Assembly: GCF_001650025.1 (NCBI RefSeq)
Contig: NZ_LVVY01000090.1
Span: forward strand, 1-62,243
Origin: Devosia elaeis
Lineage (GTDB): Bacteria; Pseudomonadota; Alphaproteobacteria; Rhizobiales; Devosiaceae
DNA length: 62,243 nt
Direction: 5' to 3'
Under the pieces are notes generated by a model. That model worked only from the letters and a program-made list of their open reading frames with translations. It did no database searches and was not told where the DNA came from. How positions within the stretch are numbered: the stretch's first letter is position 1; each line of letters starts with the position of its first letter. Positions 60,674 to 62,243 of this stretch are shown piece after piece. A program made the position numbers and the translations under genes.

Positions 60674-60774
60674 CGCCGCCACGGTGACCGGCTCGGCTGG
60701 TCGGCGGAGCGATTATTTTGGTCGCTTCGCTCCTATCCAAACAATTTGCCAAGCTTTGAAAGGGCGGTTGACCT

Positions 60775-61020
60775 TTGCAAGTAGTCGTTCGCGATAACAA
60801 TGTTGACCAGGCGCTGCGCGCACTGAAGAAGAAGCTGCAGCGCGAAGGCGTCTTCCGCGAAATGAAGCTGCGCAATTACTACGAGAAGCCCTCCGAGAAG
60901 AAGGCTCGCCAGAAGGCCGAGGCCGTGCGCCGCGCCCGCAAGCTAGCCCGCAAGCGCGCCCAGCGCGAAGGCGGTATCGCCGCTGCTCCGGGCCGTCCGG
61001 CCGCTGCCGGCCGCAGCTAA
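60775..61020 (+). CDS. rpsU: 30S ribosomal protein S21
   Basis: An 81-residue S21: [20 protein letters not shown], then [20 protein letters not shown], and a very basic Ala/Arg tail. It is part of the small subunit platform and helps initiation. It starts at TTG 60775; no ATG is placed at the family N-terminus, and the ribosome-binding match (AAAGGG) is about 12 nt away. A terminator follows directly. The single-gene unit lies apart from other ribosomal protein genes. Confidence 0.95.
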   Translation: MQVVVRDNNVDQALRALKKKLQREGVFREMKLRNYYEKPSEKKARQKAEAVRRARKLARKRAQREGGIAAAPGRPAAAGRS

Positions 61021-61041
61021 GCCATCAGGCGACAGGAATTG

Positions 61042-61070
61042 AAACGCCGTCCTTCGGGGCGGCGTTTTTT
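61042..61070 (+). terminator. rpsU intrinsic terminator
   Basis: AAACGCCG...TTCG...CGGCGTTT, followed by a T-run. It overlaps the stop of the Bcr/CflA gene on the other strand and may serve both. Confidence 0.92.
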
Positions 61071-62243
61071 ATTGTCCCGATTTCCGCCGGCGGTCGAAGA
61101 GGGCCACGGCGATGGTCAGCAGGGCCACGGAGGGCAATTGGATGGTGAGCGCGGTGCGGGCATCGGCAAAGAGCGTGCCGGCGGCCAGCGAGCCCAGGAA
61201 CCCGCCGCCGATCTGGAAGAAGCCGCTCAGGGCGCCCGCGGCGCCGGCAATGGCGCCGAAGCCGGCCATGGCGGCGGTGGTGGCGCTGGGGCTGATAAAG
61301 GCCAGGCCCAGCATCCAGATGCCCACCGGCCCCATGATGGCCAATATCGAGGCGGGGAAGAGATGCGGCAGCACCGCAAAGCCCAGCCCGCTCAGCCCCA
61401 GCAGCACCAGGGCGATGGTCACCAGCCGCTCGCCGCCGACCCGGCTGGCCCAATAGGCGGCCGCCAGATTGCCCAGGATGAAGGAGGCGGTCTGCACCAG
61501 CATGGCCATGGCGAACTGGAAGGGCGTCAGGCCCAGCCCGTCGATGAGCAGGAAGGGCAGCAGCGCGGTGAAGCCATGGAAGCCGGAAAAGGCCAGGCAC
61601 AGGAGCAGCGCGGGAAAGACGAAATCGGGCGCGCTCAGCAGGGTGCGATAATTGTCGAAGATCACCCGGGGCCGGAACGGAATGCGGGCTTCAGGCGGCA
61701 GGGTCTCGCGCGCGCCCCGGGCCAGGAGCGCCAGGATGGCCAGGCCGAACCCGGCCATCACCACGAACATCAGGTGCCAGGAGCCCAGGAGCAGGATGAC
61801 GCTGCCCAGGGTCGGCGCAATGGCGGGCGTCACCGTCAGGATCAGGTTGACCAGGGTGAGGATGCGGATCGCCTGGCTGCCCACGAATTGATCGCGCACC
61901 ATGGCGCGCGACAGGGCGACGCCGGCCGAGACGCCGAAACCCTGGATGAAGCGGCCGAGAAACAGCATTTCGAGGCTGGGCGCCAGGGCGGCGACGAGGC
62001 TGCCCACGACATAGATGGCGAAGAACGCCATGCCCACGGCCCGCCGGCCATAGCGGTCGGACAAGGGCCCGCAGATGAGCTGGGCCAGCGCGAAGGCGGC
62101 GAAATAGACGGTCAGCGTCAGCTTGATCGCCGCGTCACTCGTGGCAAAGTCGGCGACGAGCGTGGGCAGGGCGGGGGCGTAGAGCGTCAGGCTCAATGGC
62201 CCGGTGGCCACCATCAGCCCGCCGATAATGGCGGTGCGGCGGG
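61069..62243 (-). CDS. Bcr/CflA family MFS drug exporter (5' end outside window)
   Basis: A major facilitator protein of the Bcr/CflA group: GPLSDRYGRRAVG is motif A, FIQGFGVSAGVALSRAMVRD is a family signature, and about 12 membrane spans are visible. It pumps small hydrophobic compounds, such as bicyclomycin or sulfonamides, out with protons; the specific substrate is unknown. The coding frame continues beyond the right edge (RRTAIIGGL upstream of the first internal Met at 62214), so the start is missing and the true length is a little over 390 residues. Confidence 0.9.
   Translation of the reverse strand, partial: RRTAIIGGLMVATGPLSLTLYAPALPTLVADFATSDAAIKLTLTVYFAAFALAQLICGPLSDRYGRRAVGMAFFAIYVVGSLVAALAPSLEMLFLGRFIQGFGVSAGVALSRAMVRDQFVGSQAIRILTLVNLILTVTPAIAPTLGSVILLLGSWHLMFVVMAGFGLAILALLARGARETLPPEARIPFRPRVIFDNYRTLLSAPDFVFPALLLCLAFSGFHGFTALLPFLLIDGLGLTPFQFAMAMLVQTASFILGNLAAAYWASRVGGERLVTIALVLLGLSGLGFAVLPHLFPASILAIMGPVGIWMLGLAFISPSATTAAMAGFGAIAGAAGALSGFFQIGGGFLGSLAAGTLFADARTALTIQLPSVALLTIAVALFDRRRKSGQ

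Overview
The window reads as ordinary chromosome of a high-GC alphaproteobacterium of the order Hyphomicrobiales, most likely near Devosiaceae. The signs are: CpdR beside an N-formylglutamate amidohydrolase and a HisN-type phosphatase; a GapR (DUF2312) gene divergent from a DUF1036-pyruvate kinase pair; a 41-residue L36 without zinc cysteines; an Omp25/31-type porin-like protein; and many 4-nt ATGA or 1-nt TGATG gene overlaps. No phage, insertion sequence, CRISPR array or rRNA was seen. The only gene pair that looks mobile is a small BrnT/BrnA toxin-antitoxin module.

Layout. 1-5 kb: hisN, N-formylglutamate amidohydrolase, cpdR, two tRNA-Val genes, cspA, a PPOX flavoprotein and msrB. 5-12.7 kb: HrpB helicase, a DUF72 protein, an aldose-1-epimerase-like protein, a HerA/DUF87-type ATPase, a methyltransferase and a LysR regulator. 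12.8-16 kb: a two-gene ABC exporter of the LolCDE/YbbAP type. 16.3-20.6 kb: a small secreted protein, a GFA-fold protein, a Gfo/Idh oxidoreductase, a GntR regulator and an aldo/keto reductase. 20.6-21.4 kb: brnTA with its own operator and promoter. 21.4-29.4 kb: a PreP-like M16C protease, an ExoD-like membrane protein, an esterase, the ligase-associated exonuclease and ATP-dependent ligase pair, and a UVR-motif protein.

29.5-38.2 kb is a fatty-acid beta-oxidation locus: merR and fadD on one strand; fadE, fadB, fadA and a small membrane protein on the other. Two matching 16-bp palindromes lie in the divergent promoter region and probably bind the MerR protein. 38.5-44.1 kb is a complete oligopeptide ABC importer, oppABCDF. 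44.2-49.1 kb: rpmJ, an SRPBCC protein, DUF1036-pyk, gapR, and an Asp/Glu racemase with a divergent Lrp-type regulator. 49.3-57.4 kb: dxs, then an envelope group on the minus strand (DUF882 protein, L,D-transpeptidase, Omp25-like protein, sigma-54 response regulator). 57.5-62.2 kb: two divergent YdcH-type proteins, purE-purK, an alpha/beta hydrolase, rpsU, and a Bcr/CflA exporter that runs off the right edge.

Between genes lie several families of long inverted repeats, often between convergent genes and once between fadB and fadA. I did not find a clearly new multi-gene system. The best leads are the paired fad palindromes, a possible unannotated plus-strand small RNA at about 0.9-1.07 kb, the orphan HerA-like ATPase with two perfect palindromes upstream, and the autoregulated brnTA module.
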